A DNA stretch of 43,077 bases from Porphyromonadaceae bacterium H1 (GTDB lineage: Bacteria; Bacteroidota; Bacteroidia; Bacteroidales; Paludibacteraceae): positions 1-43,077 of the forward strand of contig BDEJ01000055.1 of assembly GCA_001653155.1 (NCBI GenBank), given 5' to 3'. Below the pieces are notes generated by a model that was not told the origin of the DNA, did no database searches, and saw only the letters and a program-made list of their open reading frames with translations. Numbering within the stretch: position 1 is the first letter of the stretch; the number at the start of each line of letters is the position of its first letter. This document shows positions 18,411 through 28,281 of this stretch, in pieces. The position numbers were made by a program, and so were the translations under genes.

Positions 18411-19994
18411 CTATCGAACATGCAACTTATATCCTTTCCCATTTACACGTAGAATGTAGATACCGGGGGCTACGTTGTGTGCAAATTTTTTCGTCGATTT
18501 TTTCTCTGCAATAACTCGCCCGTCCAAGCTATAAAGCAATAGGTTAACTGCTTGATCCAGTTCTATTTCAATTTTTCCTTTTTCTGTTGATAGATGTAGC
18601 AAAACTGCTTGTGTTTGTCCTACTGAAGTCGGATCCCCTTTTTTGAAGCTTGCCGTATAGGCAGTAGTTGAGGTTTTATCCCATACGTTGAGGTTCCGTC
18701 CGCCTTGAAACCATATTTTCAGTGTACAATTACTTCCTTCGGGAATATCCGAAAGCTTAACTCTATGCGAAACGTCCTTATGTAAAGAGCTGCTCCAGCC
18801 GTCAGGATTGGAATGGAAAGGTAAATTTACGGCTATGGAATCCCCTTCATTTAGTTGGTACCACATAACAACGTTTGCCCCTTTGTCTGTTTTTGGAAAT
18901 ACGTTTATTTGCCCTCCTAATACAAGTGAATTGATTGTGCCCAAGTCAGCACCCTCAAAAGCAGGATTGGATGATTCGGCGCCTGCTTTGTACCAGACGA
19001 TCTTATCCTCAGCATTTACTTTGAGCTGTATTTGAGATGAGCCAAGACTTTTCGGTGTGTTGCGTACGGAGCGTATACTTGCTCCTTGCTGACGGCCTAT
19101 GCTGACGCTTCCTATTACCGAGGGCGTAAATCTGATTGCCAGCTGTCCGTTATTATTTGCACTATTTGTGATCCATAAGTAAGTATGTGTATTGAGTTCA
19201 TGGATATTGGACGTTGCTTGATAACCAGAAATACGTCCGACCAACGGGAAATAGCGTATCACGGCATCCGACCAATCGTATGTATTGGATTTTATTTGTT
19301 CAATTGTAGCACCTTTGGCAGGTTTTGCGGCAATTTCTACATATTTCTCACTGAGATGTATCTTCCAACGAAAAGCCGACTCATACAAGCTACCCTTGAA
19401 GCGATGAGCAAGCAATGTGCTGTTGTCTACTACTAAAAAGTCGGCGGGCGCTGTTACTTGTCCAGGTATTGGTGTGCTGTTATTTCCCAGAATGTCCACC
19501 GTGTGTTCGGCTTTGCTTTGTACTATCCCGTGGTTTTTCGTTAAATCAATGCCCGACCATATCAGTACTTTCGATTCGTTTGCCGTCGGCACATGCCATC
19601 CTACGGGTGAAGGATCGCCACCGTTGCTGCCTTTATATTTAGAGGGGGCATCGGTAGCTGCATCTACAATACTTGTCCATGTATGTGCTGAGCTCAAGAA
19701 TGATGTTTCGTGCCATGCATTCTTATTGGTTGGAAAGAAAAATTCGTCTCCCCAAACTCGTGCATCGTTCAGGTTGCTAATAAACTCTCTTACAGGAGTC
19801 AAACCGGCTCCGATGGGAATGTTGCGCCCAAATTGAAAGTAACCTCCTTGTGCCGTTTTAGCATTACCGGTAGCAAATGTATTCAAACTTTCCACGTTAA
19901 ACTCAGCCCAGCGTTCCAAAGGATTGATATAAACCTGTTGTGCTTCTGCACTTAGTGCGATAAGCGCTAAAGATAGAACAATTGCTTTTTTCAT
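18411..19994 (-). CDS. Secreted FISUMP-domain protein with T9SS sorting domain
   Basis: A 527-residue secreted protein of unknown function. It has a signal peptide (MKKAIVLSLALIALSAEA), then a FISUMP-like domain (Fibrobacter succinogenes major paralogous domain) at about 25-315 with NGGDPSPVGWHVPT and a closing GRQQGASIRSVRN. A beta-rich region of no recognised family covers about 325-450. A C-terminal T9SS type A sorting domain covers about 460-527, with LLLYSLDGRVIAEKK and APGIYILRVNGKGYKLHVR. The FISUMP part is paralogous to that of the lipoprotein encoded upstream (ERWAEFNVESLNTFATG against ARWAKFNLAGVNLFAEG; FQFGRNIPIG against FQFGRNVPFP). Its place in a PUL suggests a surface adhesin or glycan-binding protein exported by the type IX system. 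Confidence 0.85.
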   Translation of the reverse strand: MKKAIVLSLALIALSAEAQQVYINPLERWAEFNVESLNTFATGNAKTAQGGYFQFGRNIPIGAGLTPVREFISNLNDARVWGDEFFFPTNKNAWHETSFLSSAHTWTSIVDAATDAPSKYKGSNGGDPSPVGWHVPTANESKVLIWSGIDLTKNHGIVQSKAEHTVDILGNNSTPIPGQVTAPADFLVVDNSTLLAHRFKGSLYESAFRWKIHLSEKYVEIAAKPAKGATIEQIKSNTYDWSDAVIRYFPLVGRISGYQATSNIHELNTHTYLWITNSANNNGQLAIRFTPSVIGSVSIGRQQGASIRSVRNTPKSLGSSQIQLKVNAEDKIVWYKAGAESSNPAFEGADLGTINSLVLGGQINVFPKTDKGANVVMWYQLNEGDSIAVNLPFHSNPDGWSSSLHKDVSHRVKLSDIPEGSNCTLKIWFQGGRNLNVWDKTSTTAYTASFKKGDPTSVGQTQAVLLHLSTEKGKIEIELDQAVNLLLYSLDGRVIAEKKSTKKFAHNVAPGIYILRVNGKGYKLHVR

Positions 19995-20137
19995 GACATT
20001 GTTGTTTTATAAAATGAATAATTTAGGATAACTATAGTCTTCACTCCTCATCTTAGGTTAACTGGAAATAAAAGGAGAGCTATTTTTGTATAAACAATAT
20101 AATTCGATCTTTCCCATTAACCCTGTAAATAGATCAA

Positions 20138-22024
20138 TTATTTGTTTTCAATACAGCGGCACGGTATGGCCATGGCTCTTCGATGCATCGAGCCTCCCTG
20201 AAGAGTCTTATTGGCTGCACTCCAGCCTACAAAACCCATATCCATGGCTGATGCGGATGTTTCGTTTGCAGTATTGGTGTAGTCGATCCACATGTAGAAC
20301 TCTTTACCTTGGTTGTCGACTTTTTGTGTCGTCAGATCGTTGTTGTCTCTTAGGTGTAAGCGGTAACCGGTGATTGGGAAATATCTGACAACAACGTCGT
20401 TTTTTGTCCAATCTGCGTCGCTCCAATCGGCAATAATATCGATAGAACTATCGGTAATTGTTTTAGCACGTATTTCGATATGGGCATCGGCAGCACCGTA
20501 ATTCACCAACCGATAGCGATAAGCTGATGCGTTGATAGTTCCTTTGAAACGGTAGGCAACAACGGTTATAGCATCTTTTTCTTTGTAATCTGATTTGTAA
20601 TCCTGACCGTTTCCTGTACCGAACAAGTCGATGTCTTTTTCTTCAACATCAGTCCGGTTTACTCCTTTCTCGAATTGGAAATTCCCGTATATCAACGATC
20701 CGTATTCTTGATCCGTAGGCAGATGCCAACCTTGTGGACAGGGATCTCCGCCGTTGTTTCCTACGTATGTGTTGGGGGCTCCGGCTGTTTGAGCTGCATT
20801 CACATTTTTAGCCCATGTGTTCAGATCGTTTCTAATGTCGGAATACCAATTGAGTTTTGTTCGGTCTGCTAAGTTAGCGGGGAAGAGTATCGTGCTACCC
20901 CAGGTTTTCGAATCGGCAGGTGATCTGACGCCCGTTTCAACAGTCACATCACCGGATGCGGGAAATGGAACATTACGCCCAAATTGGAAGAGGCTACCCG
21001 GAGTTGATTGCTCCTCGCCTTCAGCAAATAAATTGACACCAGCCAAATTAAATTTTGCCCAACGAGCCAGAGGGTTGTTTTTTACTATGGTTTCGTTGAA
21101 GGACACTTTTAGCATGAAAACTGATTTTTTAGGATCGATTCCCTGTTCGGATACTGTTTGGATTCTCAAAGGAAGCAGGTATAATCCGTACATATAATTT
21201 GTACCCTTCAAGAAACCTTCCCGCGCAAACCGGATACGCAGCTTTTCACTGTTGTGATTGCCTTGAATCACAACAGTTTGTGTGCCTATTTGTTCGAGTA
21301 TAGCTTGTGGTAATGACACGAAAGCAGACCCGTGTTCGGAATTGTAGTCTGTTATTAATGAGTTATCCGGCTCTACCGTAACATTCAGATTGTTTGTGTG
21401 CGGAAAATTGCTTTGTAACTCAACGTGATAGTCTACCGCATCTCCGTCTAGGGGAGATAACCCGATACTGTCTGTAGTAAGAGTAAAAGAAGTGTAAGGA
21501 CTTTTGATAACCGGACACAGCATCGTAACTGATTTTGATAAATCGGAAAACGTAAAGGAAGATGTTTCTGAAACCAACTGACAGGGTATGACATAAACAG
21601 CATCAGAGCTTTCCTGTAAAGTACGGATATCCTGTATCTTCAAATCGAAAGAGAATTTATCGCGATAAGCCTCTTTACCTAAGCTCATTTGGGTGGTATT
21701 TACCGACCAAAGGTCTTTCGGCAGCATTTTATAGCTTGTGCCGTGCTCCTTATTGTATTTTTCCAATACCTGTTCATCTGTAACCAACTTTAGGTCTATG
21801 GCAATTTGTCCGACACCACTTTTGATAACATATAATTCATAAGTGGATTTTTCCCACGAGTTTATTATTTCTTCTACATATCCCGATTTTAACAGGTAAA
21901 CCGTATCGTTGACCATATTGTGCATCCGTGTGTCGGTACAAGAATTTACGAACCAGAGGTATATGATAGCTGCACATAGTTTTTTGACTTGCTCGATTCG
22001 ACTTTGAATGATATAGTGTTTCAT
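20138..22024 (-). CDS. Surface lipoprotein with two DUF1735 (BT_3987-like) domains and a FISUMP domain
   Basis: A 628-residue lipoprotein, probably the surface glycan-binding protein of the locus. The N-terminus has a hydrophobic segment ending in a lipobox-like VNSC (Cys29). Two DUF1735/BT_3987-type beta domains follow: about 30-155 (YNKEHGTSYKMLPKDLW) and about 175-310 (YNSEHGSAFVSLPQAILEQ). These domains are common in binding proteins of Bacteroidetes PULs. The C-terminal half (about 316-628) is FISUMP-like, with NGGDPCPQGWHLPTDQEYG. It shares this half with the next gene downstream. The gene is 21 nt behind the NlpC/P60-like lipoprotein gene. The ligand is unknown. Confidence 0.85.
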   Translation of the reverse strand: MKHYIIQSRIEQVKKLCAAIIYLWFVNSCTDTRMHNMVNDTVYLLKSGYVEEIINSWEKSTYELYVIKSGVGQIAIDLKLVTDEQVLEKYNKEHGTSYKMLPKDLWSVNTTQMSLGKEAYRDKFSFDLKIQDIRTLQESSDAVYVIPCQLVSETSSFTFSDLSKSVTMLCPVIKSPYTSFTLTTDSIGLSPLDGDAVDYHVELQSNFPHTNNLNVTVEPDNSLITDYNSEHGSAFVSLPQAILEQIGTQTVVIQGNHNSEKLRIRFAREGFLKGTNYMYGLYLLPLRIQTVSEQGIDPKKSVFMLKVSFNETIVKNNPLARWAKFNLAGVNLFAEGEEQSTPGSLFQFGRNVPFPASGDVTVETGVRSPADSKTWGSTILFPANLADRTKLNWYSDIRNDLNTWAKNVNAAQTAGAPNTYVGNNGGDPCPQGWHLPTDQEYGSLIYGNFQFEKGVNRTDVEEKDIDLFGTGNGQDYKSDYKEKDAITVVAYRFKGTINASAYRYRLVNYGAADAHIEIRAKTITDSSIDIIADWSDADWTKNDVVVRYFPITGYRLHLRDNNDLTTQKVDNQGKEFYMWIDYTNTANETSASAMDMGFVGWSAANKTLQGGSMHRRAMAIPCRCIENK

Positions 22025-22045
22025 AGCTATTAATTTTTTATTATA

Positions 22046-22936
22046 TTAATCGTTGTAAACTCCTGCCATTTGTACGATGAATTTGTATTGGTATGTGTTG
22101 TAGTCGGTTCCGTATCTGTCAAAGACATGCCAACGTACCCCATGTCCAGGCCAAGTAGCGTCGCTTCCACCATCGGCACTGATGAAGATGACATATTTTC
22201 CTTCCACTCCGATTACTAAGGCGATGTGTCCTTGAAATCCGATCAGATCACCCGGGCGGATGGTCTTATAACCTTCCTTGAGCAAAACTTCTTTGCCTCC
22301 AGGATATTTCCTCAAGTCTTCGGCCCATTTGCTGTAAAGAACTTCATTACCGTATTTGTTGATACCTCCGTTAATGAGGCACCAACCAACCACTTGTGAG
22401 CAGGTAAAACCGTTATCCGCTTTGGCTCCTAAATTTTTCAGTTTCGGCCAGTGTGGACGGATGGGAGCTGAATCGTAGGGGCATCCCCATGGTTTGTAGC
22501 TATATCCATTGATGTTGATAGGACGGAGGAAAAGTCCTTTCTCCATAAACATACCGAAATAGCGGTATTCGGGATTTACTTCTGGTCGGGTATGATACCA
22601 GATAGGATAAGCGTAAGGAATGCAATACTTCATGCTTGCTATAAACACACCGGCGCTTACTACTTTGCCTCGTAGAGTTTTAGCTTGTCCCATTTGTATA
22701 TCGAAATCACGAGTTAGCTGTTCGACTTCTTCATCGGAATAGGAATCACATTGTAGGTGTGCGCGCTGGTCTTTTATCAACTTTAGATAATCGAAAGGTA
22801 TCGCAATTTGCTCATCTTGTGTTTTAGGTTTTAAAGGACCGGGAGGTAGCGGACTCCCCTCATTATTCGAACAAGAGATAATGCCTATCACACAGAATAG
22901 CATTGTCAGATAGAATACTAATAAATTTCTCATCAC
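22046..22936 (-). CDS. NlpC/P60-superfamily-like cysteine peptidase or amidase, lipoprotein
   Basis: A 296-residue lipoprotein with signal segment and lipobox (Cys22 in IISC). The second half has the layout of an NlpC/P60 or CHAP-like papain-fold enzyme: a Cys at the start of a helix (C179 in NGFTCSQVVGWCLINGG) and a His in a strand after a GDLIGF motif (H237 in GDLIGFQGHIALVIGV). Possible third polar residues lie beyond, around SADGG and GHGVRW. NlpC/P60 enzymes cleave cell-wall peptides or other amide bonds. The overall match to characterised families is weak, so the fold is inferred from the Cys/His pattern only. The gene sits between SusD (106 nt) and the DUF1735 lipoprotein (21 nt), a place normally used for surface binding proteins, so it may act on the imported substrate. 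Confidence 0.65.
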   Translation of the reverse strand: MMRNLLVFYLTMLFCVIGIISCSNNEGSPLPPGPLKPKTQDEQIAIPFDYLKLIKDQRAHLQCDSYSDEEVEQLTRDFDIQMGQAKTLRGKVVSAGVFIASMKYCIPYAYPIWYHTRPEVNPEYRYFGMFMEKGLFLRPININGYSYKPWGCPYDSAPIRPHWPKLKNLGAKADNGFTCSQVVGWCLINGGINKYGNEVLYSKWAEDLRKYPGGKEVLLKEGYKTIRPGDLIGFQGHIALVIGVEGKYVIFISADGGSDATWPGHGVRWHVFDRYGTDYNTYQYKFIVQMAGVYND

Positions 22937-23042
22937 TAAAATTTTATTTTAATTATTGTCGAATAAAAGGAATTATTCTTTTGTACGATATGTCATTCTT
23001 ATCGCTGATTTTATTTTACTTGAGTGCTTCCTATGTATTTCA

Positions 23043-24896
23043 TTACCAACCATAGTTTTGAGTTATGTTCTTCATTTCGCCTAACTGTTTGTGATTGATT
23101 GGGAAGAAGTAATGTTTTTTCTCGAAAACTAATTTTCCGGCATCAAAAATATTATCCACTCTTTTCCACGAATCTTCGTAGTTGTTTGCCCTGAGATTTA
23201 ACGTGTGAGCGGGCTGATTAAATTCTTTCTCAGCGATCATCCAAGTTCTTACGTCGTAGAAGCGGTGTCCCTCAAAAGCTAGTTCTACCATCCGTTCTTT
23301 ACGAATCAGATCGCGTAATAACTCCTTATTGCCAAGGGCTTCAGGGTAAGCTTCTTCAATCTTATTGAGTCCCACCCTCGTTCTGATTTTGTTCAAATAT
23401 TTCAAGGCTTCGGATTCGTCACGGCTCGGTTTTTCGTTACAAGCTTCAGCATAGTTGAGATAGATTTCCGCCAATCTGTAATAGGGCCATGCGATGCCGA
23501 CATATTTATATTCAGCTCCGTTGACCGTCGGATCGGTAAATCTTCTCCATAGAAAACCCGATTTCAAACATTCGTTTACAGTCGAGTATGACGAAGTACC
23601 TCCTTGAAAGAATGTTATTTTCGTTGCCGGTTGAAAATTCTTTTCAATCCAATACATTCCGTTTGCCAGTATGGAAGCATAGAAGCGTGCATCCCGTCCG
23701 ATGACACTGTTATGTGCTTTAATTGGGCCGAAGTTATCCAAAGGATGCATCCAGTTGGAAGTAAATCCATCAGCTTGATAGCCTGATTTCGGGTCGATTA
23801 TCGGTATTGCGTTATTGTAGCCTATAATGGGAAATCGTCCTGATTCAGCCATAGGGTAGCTATCTACCAATTTCAAAGAGACCCCTGTACCTGAGTTTCC
23901 GCCTCCTTTGATAGCTCCCTTCGGAAGCGTTCGTTGATAGTAGCCTCCATATGCCCCAGAGTTTTCCCATTTTGCCCAAATGATTTCATCATTCCATTTT
24001 TCGAAATAGATATTCATGTAGGACTTGATGTTTCGCACAAACGTATTGGCTGCATCGCCCTTGTATTCGTAGAGCGAAAATAATCCCAAGTCGATGACAT
24101 CTTTAGCTGCTTGGGCGGCTTCTTCCCATTTATTGGGGTCAGACTCTTGTGGAAATAAGTAATTGCCGTATCGGTTTTTCATCTGGCCTTTATACAAGTC
24201 GCATCCATTGAACAGTGGACGTGCGGCATATAAGGCTAATTCCGATTTAGCTGCTAAAACACTTGCTTTAGTGACATGACCGTATTCGGCGTCAGCAGTT
24301 ACTTTTAATGGAAGGTCTTGTGCTGCTTTAGCGTATTCGGAGAAAATAAAATCAAGATTCTCTTTCACTGTATGACGGTCTATGTCCTCCGGTTTAATAA
24401 AAGTATCGGGCGTTTTGTCACCCCAAATGAAAACAGGGCCATATTGGCGGAATAGTGTAAAGTAAAAATAGGCTCTCAGAAAACGGGCTTCCGCTTTCAG
24501 TTCGATACGCTTATCTTGGCTTAGTTCTTCGCAGCGATGCACATTTTCCATGAATATGGTGGCTTGATGTATGCCTTGATAACGCCTGGCCCAAACGTGA
24601 TAAACTGTGTCCGATACACCCCAGGCACCTTGCCGGTTTTTATTCCAATTGCCGTAAGTGTAGGAAAGCAGTGCTTCGTCGCTCCTTGAAACAACGCTTC
24701 CTTCCGAGTTCAGAATATCAATCTCATTCGGAAGGTATGAGTATACTTGAGCCAGATATCTTTCTGTGGTTGCTCGTTTCGAAAATACCTTTTCTAAGGT
24801 AAGCTGGTTATTGTCGAGATTAACATCCAAGTAGTTGCAAGCATTCAAAAACAACAGACTTACAACAGCTATAGATAGATTTATATATTTATACAT
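23043..24896 (-). CDS. SusD/RagB-type glycan-binding lipoprotein of the second locus
   Basis: A 617-residue lipoprotein that pairs with the SusC encoded 11 nt upstream. Lipoprotein signal with lipobox LNAC (Cys20). SusD motifs: RYQGIHQATIFMENVHRCE, KAEARFLRAYFYFTLFRQYGP, YRLAEIYLNYAEACNEKPS, LNKIRTRVGLNKIEE and RKERMVELAFEGHRFYDVRTW. It resembles the SusD of region 1 in layout (both have YLPNE/YLPDE near residue 55) but is clearly a different gene. Expected role: capture of glycan or glycopeptide and closing of the SusC pore. Confidence 0.96.
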   Translation of the reverse strand: MYKYINLSIAVVSLLFLNACNYLDVNLDNNQLTLEKVFSKRATTERYLAQVYSYLPNEIDILNSEGSVVSRSDEALLSYTYGNWNKNRQGAWGVSDTVYHVWARRYQGIHQATIFMENVHRCEELSQDKRIELKAEARFLRAYFYFTLFRQYGPVFIWGDKTPDTFIKPEDIDRHTVKENLDFIFSEYAKAAQDLPLKVTADAEYGHVTKASVLAAKSELALYAARPLFNGCDLYKGQMKNRYGNYLFPQESDPNKWEEAAQAAKDVIDLGLFSLYEYKGDAANTFVRNIKSYMNIYFEKWNDEIIWAKWENSGAYGGYYQRTLPKGAIKGGGNSGTGVSLKLVDSYPMAESGRFPIIGYNNAIPIIDPKSGYQADGFTSNWMHPLDNFGPIKAHNSVIGRDARFYASILANGMYWIEKNFQPATKITFFQGGTSSYSTVNECLKSGFLWRRFTDPTVNGAEYKYVGIAWPYYRLAEIYLNYAEACNEKPSRDESEALKYLNKIRTRVGLNKIEEAYPEALGNKELLRDLIRKERMVELAFEGHRFYDVRTWMIAEKEFNQPAHTLNLRANNYEDSWKRVDNIFDAGKLVFEKKHYFFPINHKQLGEMKNITQNYGW

Positions 24897-24907
24897 GGTC
24901 TTGTTAT

Positions 24908-27900
24908 TTAAAAGTTAACATTCATTCCAAGGTTCAGTGTGCGCATTTGGGGATAGTTTCCACCGTTAGTGCCTCCCGACTCCGGATCCCATAGTGTGAA
25001 ATTGCTAAAAGTCAAAAGATTTACGCCCAGAAAATAAAGGCGCAGGTCTGAAATTCCTAAACGATTTATTGCTTTTTTGGGAATCGTATAGCCAAATTCC
25101 ATATTCTTCAATCGTAGAAAACTCATATCGCGCTGAAAGAATGTGGACGGCTGGCGATTGTTGGAGTTTTGTGATACCGACATGCGAGGATATCTCGCAT
25201 GTGGGTCGGGGTTACTTAGTTTCCAGCGTCCGTCGGCAACATCTGCCAATATTTGTCCGCTAACCAGATAATTGCCGGACCCACCGTACAGTGAGTTTCC
25301 CCCAATGAATTTTGTAACGTGTCCTACTCCTTGGAAGAACACCGATACGTCAATCCCTTTGTAGTTGAGGCTTGCGCCAAATCCGTAGTTCAATTCCGGA
25401 ATAGTGGAATATCCGATAGCTATTTTATCGTAGTCGTTTATTACGCGATCGCCGTTGATATCTTTATACTTGATATCACCAGGCTTGATCTGTCCGAAAA
25501 AACTTTGACTTGGACTGTTTTTAATATCCATATCATCAACAAAGAGCCCCAAAGCGACTAAACCACGATTCTGATTCAACGGTTCATTTACTTCTTCCTG
25601 ATAAGCCCAGACGGGGGTTGGTTTATCGTCATAAAGCTTTTTGTTCCGGTTAAAAGTGAAATTACCTCTTGCGGAAACAAACAAATCGCCAAATTTTTTA
25701 TAAAACTCCAAGGAAGCATCAATACCTTGATTTTGCATCCTTCCCAAGTTGACGTATTGTTGAATATTATTCCCTACCACTGAGGGTACGCTTTCTTGCT
25801 TAATAAATATACCGTCACGACGGTCGAAAAAATAATCGGCCTGTATGGTTAGGGCATTGAACAAACCGAACTCGATACCGGCATTGAATTTTTTTGCTTC
25901 TTCCCATGCTACGTGAGGATTGCCCGGATAGCCGGTGGTGATACCTCTATAATTTATTTGCCCGGTGTTTCCGAAAATCCATCCCGGTACTTTATCATCG
26001 TCGCGCATTTCAGTGTTGAACGCGAAGCGCCTATCGCCACCAATTTTATCATTCCCGATTAATCCATACGACGATTTCAGTTTCAATAAATGCACTACTG
26101 ACAAATAATCTTCAAAGAAACTTTCGTTACTCAATAAATAGCCTATGGCGAGGGATGGAAAAAAACCGAAACGTTTTTTGGGAGCAAAGTTTTCAGAACC
26201 GTTGTATCCGAAGTTTCCTTCAAAGAAGTATTTATCCATGAACGAATAGGTTACTCGCCCGGCAAGTCCGATATTCCTATTGGGGATGGCAGCGATAAAA
26301 TCGGAGGGAAAATCGTTGTTGTGTTCGCGCATGCTGAATAGTAACATTGCTCCTAACCGATGAATGCCGAAAACATTTTCATACAAAAGGGATGATTCGA
26401 AATTGATTGTTTTTGCTCCCTTATTAGTCCTGCTCAAACTCAAGTAATCACTACCGGAGTATGTCTCTTCATAGTTAATATTACCATTCGTATCTCTTCC
26501 GAGGGCGTAGTAAGTGTTTGGTTTCTTCCTCTGGTCGATGACGTTAGAGTTGACTGCATCCCATGAGAATTTTACATTCATACTCAATCCTTTGGTTATC
26601 AGTTCGGAAAAATCCTGAGTGATGCCAATCAGCGATTGAGAGTTGAACCATGTATCACGGGAAAAGCCTGTAAAATTTAATGAATAGTAGGGATTGATGG
26701 AATTGGACGGTTTCATCTTGGCATATTTACCATCGGAATAGATGATGGGTAGTGAGATGTTAGGGGTTTGTAAAATACCTGTCCAGAGTGTGTTATGATT
26801 CTCTCCTAAGCGATTCCTCGTATCATATTGATTGGCAAGGTTCAGAGTAAGTTTTGTCGAATTGGTAATGTCCACCTCGATATTTGATCGGAAACTGAAA
26901 CGGTTGAATGCAACGGAACTGTTGTAATTTGGATTTTTTATCGGATTGTACATACCTTCTTCCCGATAGTAGTTTCCCGATATGTAATATGTATATTTTT
27001 TTCCACCTCCAGTTATGTTGAGTCCCGCTTTCATGTTGGGCGAATAGCTCCTGAATACTGTTCTCATCCAATCCACGTTTGGATACAAATCGGGGTCATA
27101 GCCGTTGAGGTATTTCTCCTTTTCCGAATTTGGGATAGGAATGAGGCCGGAGTTATCGTAGCTAATGTCGTTGAAATAGTCAATCCATTGGCTTGCATCT
27201 GCCAATTTCGGTAATTTTACGGGAGACATGATTCCGTACTCTACTTTTCCTCGTATGTTCGGTTTGAGGCTTTCTTTTCCTTTCTTTGTTGTGATGAGTA
27301 CAATGCCGTTAGCTCCCCTAACACCATAAACAGCAGTTGCTGTAGCATCTTTCAGGATGGAGAATGATTCTATATCTTCGGCATCTACCAAATCCAAGTC
27401 GCGCTCTATCCCATCCACCAGAATTAGCGGCTTGTTATGTGCCCCGAAAGTACTTACTCCGCGAATCCAAAAATTGGCCGATTCGCCCGGCTCTCCTGTG
27501 CTTTGTACCGAAACAATACCAGCCATCTGGCCAGCTAAAGAAGTACTGACTTTCCCGGCTGGTAATTTCAAGTTCTCAATCGAAACACTACTTATTGCTC
27601 CAATGACACTCTCCCGTTTTTGAGTCCCGTAGGCTACAACCGTCACTTCGTTCAAAAGCGAAGTCTTCTCCTTCATCGTTATATTGATAACGGTTTGTGA
27701 TCCGATGTCTACTGTTTGGCTATCCATCCCAATAAAGGAAAATGAGAGCTTGTCGGAAGATGTCTCTATTGAGAAGCTGCCATCAATATCTGTAATTACC
27801 CCTTTCGTTGACCCGGGAATACTAACGGTTACGCCGGGTAATGCCGTACGTTTATCATCAACTACTTTCCCGCTTATTTTTCTGGATTCTTTTTTCCGAT

Positions 27901-28258
27901 TTTCTGTTTCGTTAGCCTTGTTCTGTTTTTTTGAGATCGTGATATGCCTGTCGCTTACAGTATATGTTAGAGCAGCATTTTTTAGAGCAGCATCCAGAAT
28001 CTCGAAAATAGGTTTTTCCGAAAGAGAGATTACTGTGATACCTTCAATGTCGGAATCAACGAAGAAAAAAAGATAATCACTCTGTTTTTCAATGGTTTTG
28101 AATAATTCTCGTAGGGAGATCGGATTTTTTTCAATTTTAATTTTCTGTTTTTGAGCATGCTGCTGGGCAGAGAGAGGCATAGCCAAGACTGAAATGAATC
28201 CAATAAAGAAAACTAATATTAGCTTTCTCCTTTTCTGTGATTTAAGATTAATATTCAT
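24908..28258 (-). CDS. SusC/RagA-type TonB-dependent receptor with N-terminal STN signalling domain
   Basis: A 1116-residue outer-membrane receptor. After a signal peptide (ending MPLSAQ) it has an STN domain at about 45-115 (ISLRELFKTIEKQSDYLFFF, DAALKNAALTYTVSDRHITI), then a carboxypeptidase-like domain at about 128-205 (KISGKVVDDKRTALPGVTVS) and a plug with GIVSVQSTGEPG, WIRGVSTFG, ILVDGIERD and ILKDATATAVYGVRGANG. The barrel follows and ends in Phe. The STN domain is the part that, in known systems, contacts a FecR anti-sigma factor in the periplasm when ligand binds; the FecR gene lies 23 nt upstream. So this receptor probably both imports the substrate and reports its presence. Confidence 0.97.
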   Translation of the reverse strand: MNINLKSQKRRKLILVFFIGFISVLAMPLSAQQHAQKQKIKIEKNPISLRELFKTIEKQSDYLFFFVDSDIEGITVISLSEKPIFEILDAALKNAALTYTVSDRHITISKKQNKANETENRKKESRKISGKVVDDKRTALPGVTVSIPGSTKGVITDIDGSFSIETSSDKLSFSFIGMDSQTVDIGSQTVINITMKEKTSLLNEVTVVAYGTQKRESVIGAISSVSIENLKLPAGKVSTSLAGQMAGIVSVQSTGEPGESANFWIRGVSTFGAHNKPLILVDGIERDLDLVDAEDIESFSILKDATATAVYGVRGANGIVLITTKKGKESLKPNIRGKVEYGIMSPVKLPKLADASQWIDYFNDISYDNSGLIPIPNSEKEKYLNGYDPDLYPNVDWMRTVFRSYSPNMKAGLNITGGGKKYTYYISGNYYREEGMYNPIKNPNYNSSVAFNRFSFRSNIEVDITNSTKLTLNLANQYDTRNRLGENHNTLWTGILQTPNISLPIIYSDGKYAKMKPSNSINPYYSLNFTGFSRDTWFNSQSLIGITQDFSELITKGLSMNVKFSWDAVNSNVIDQRKKPNTYYALGRDTNGNINYEETYSGSDYLSLSRTNKGAKTINFESSLLYENVFGIHRLGAMLLFSMREHNNDFPSDFIAAIPNRNIGLAGRVTYSFMDKYFFEGNFGYNGSENFAPKKRFGFFPSLAIGYLLSNESFFEDYLSVVHLLKLKSSYGLIGNDKIGGDRRFAFNTEMRDDDKVPGWIFGNTGQINYRGITTGYPGNPHVAWEEAKKFNAGIEFGLFNALTIQADYFFDRRDGIFIKQESVPSVVGNNIQQYVNLGRMQNQGIDASLEFYKKFGDLFVSARGNFTFNRNKKLYDDKPTPVWAYQEEVNEPLNQNRGLVALGLFVDDMDIKNSPSQSFFGQIKPGDIKYKDINGDRVINDYDKIAIGYSTIPELNYGFGASLNYKGIDVSVFFQGVGHVTKFIGGNSLYGGSGNYLVSGQILADVADGRWKLSNPDPHARYPRMSVSQNSNNRQPSTFFQRDMSFLRLKNMEFGYTIPKKAINRLGISDLRLYFLGVNLLTFSNFTLWDPESGGTNGGNYPQMRTLNLGMNVNF

Positions 28259-28281
28259 GCTTTTGGTGTTATTGAGTGATA

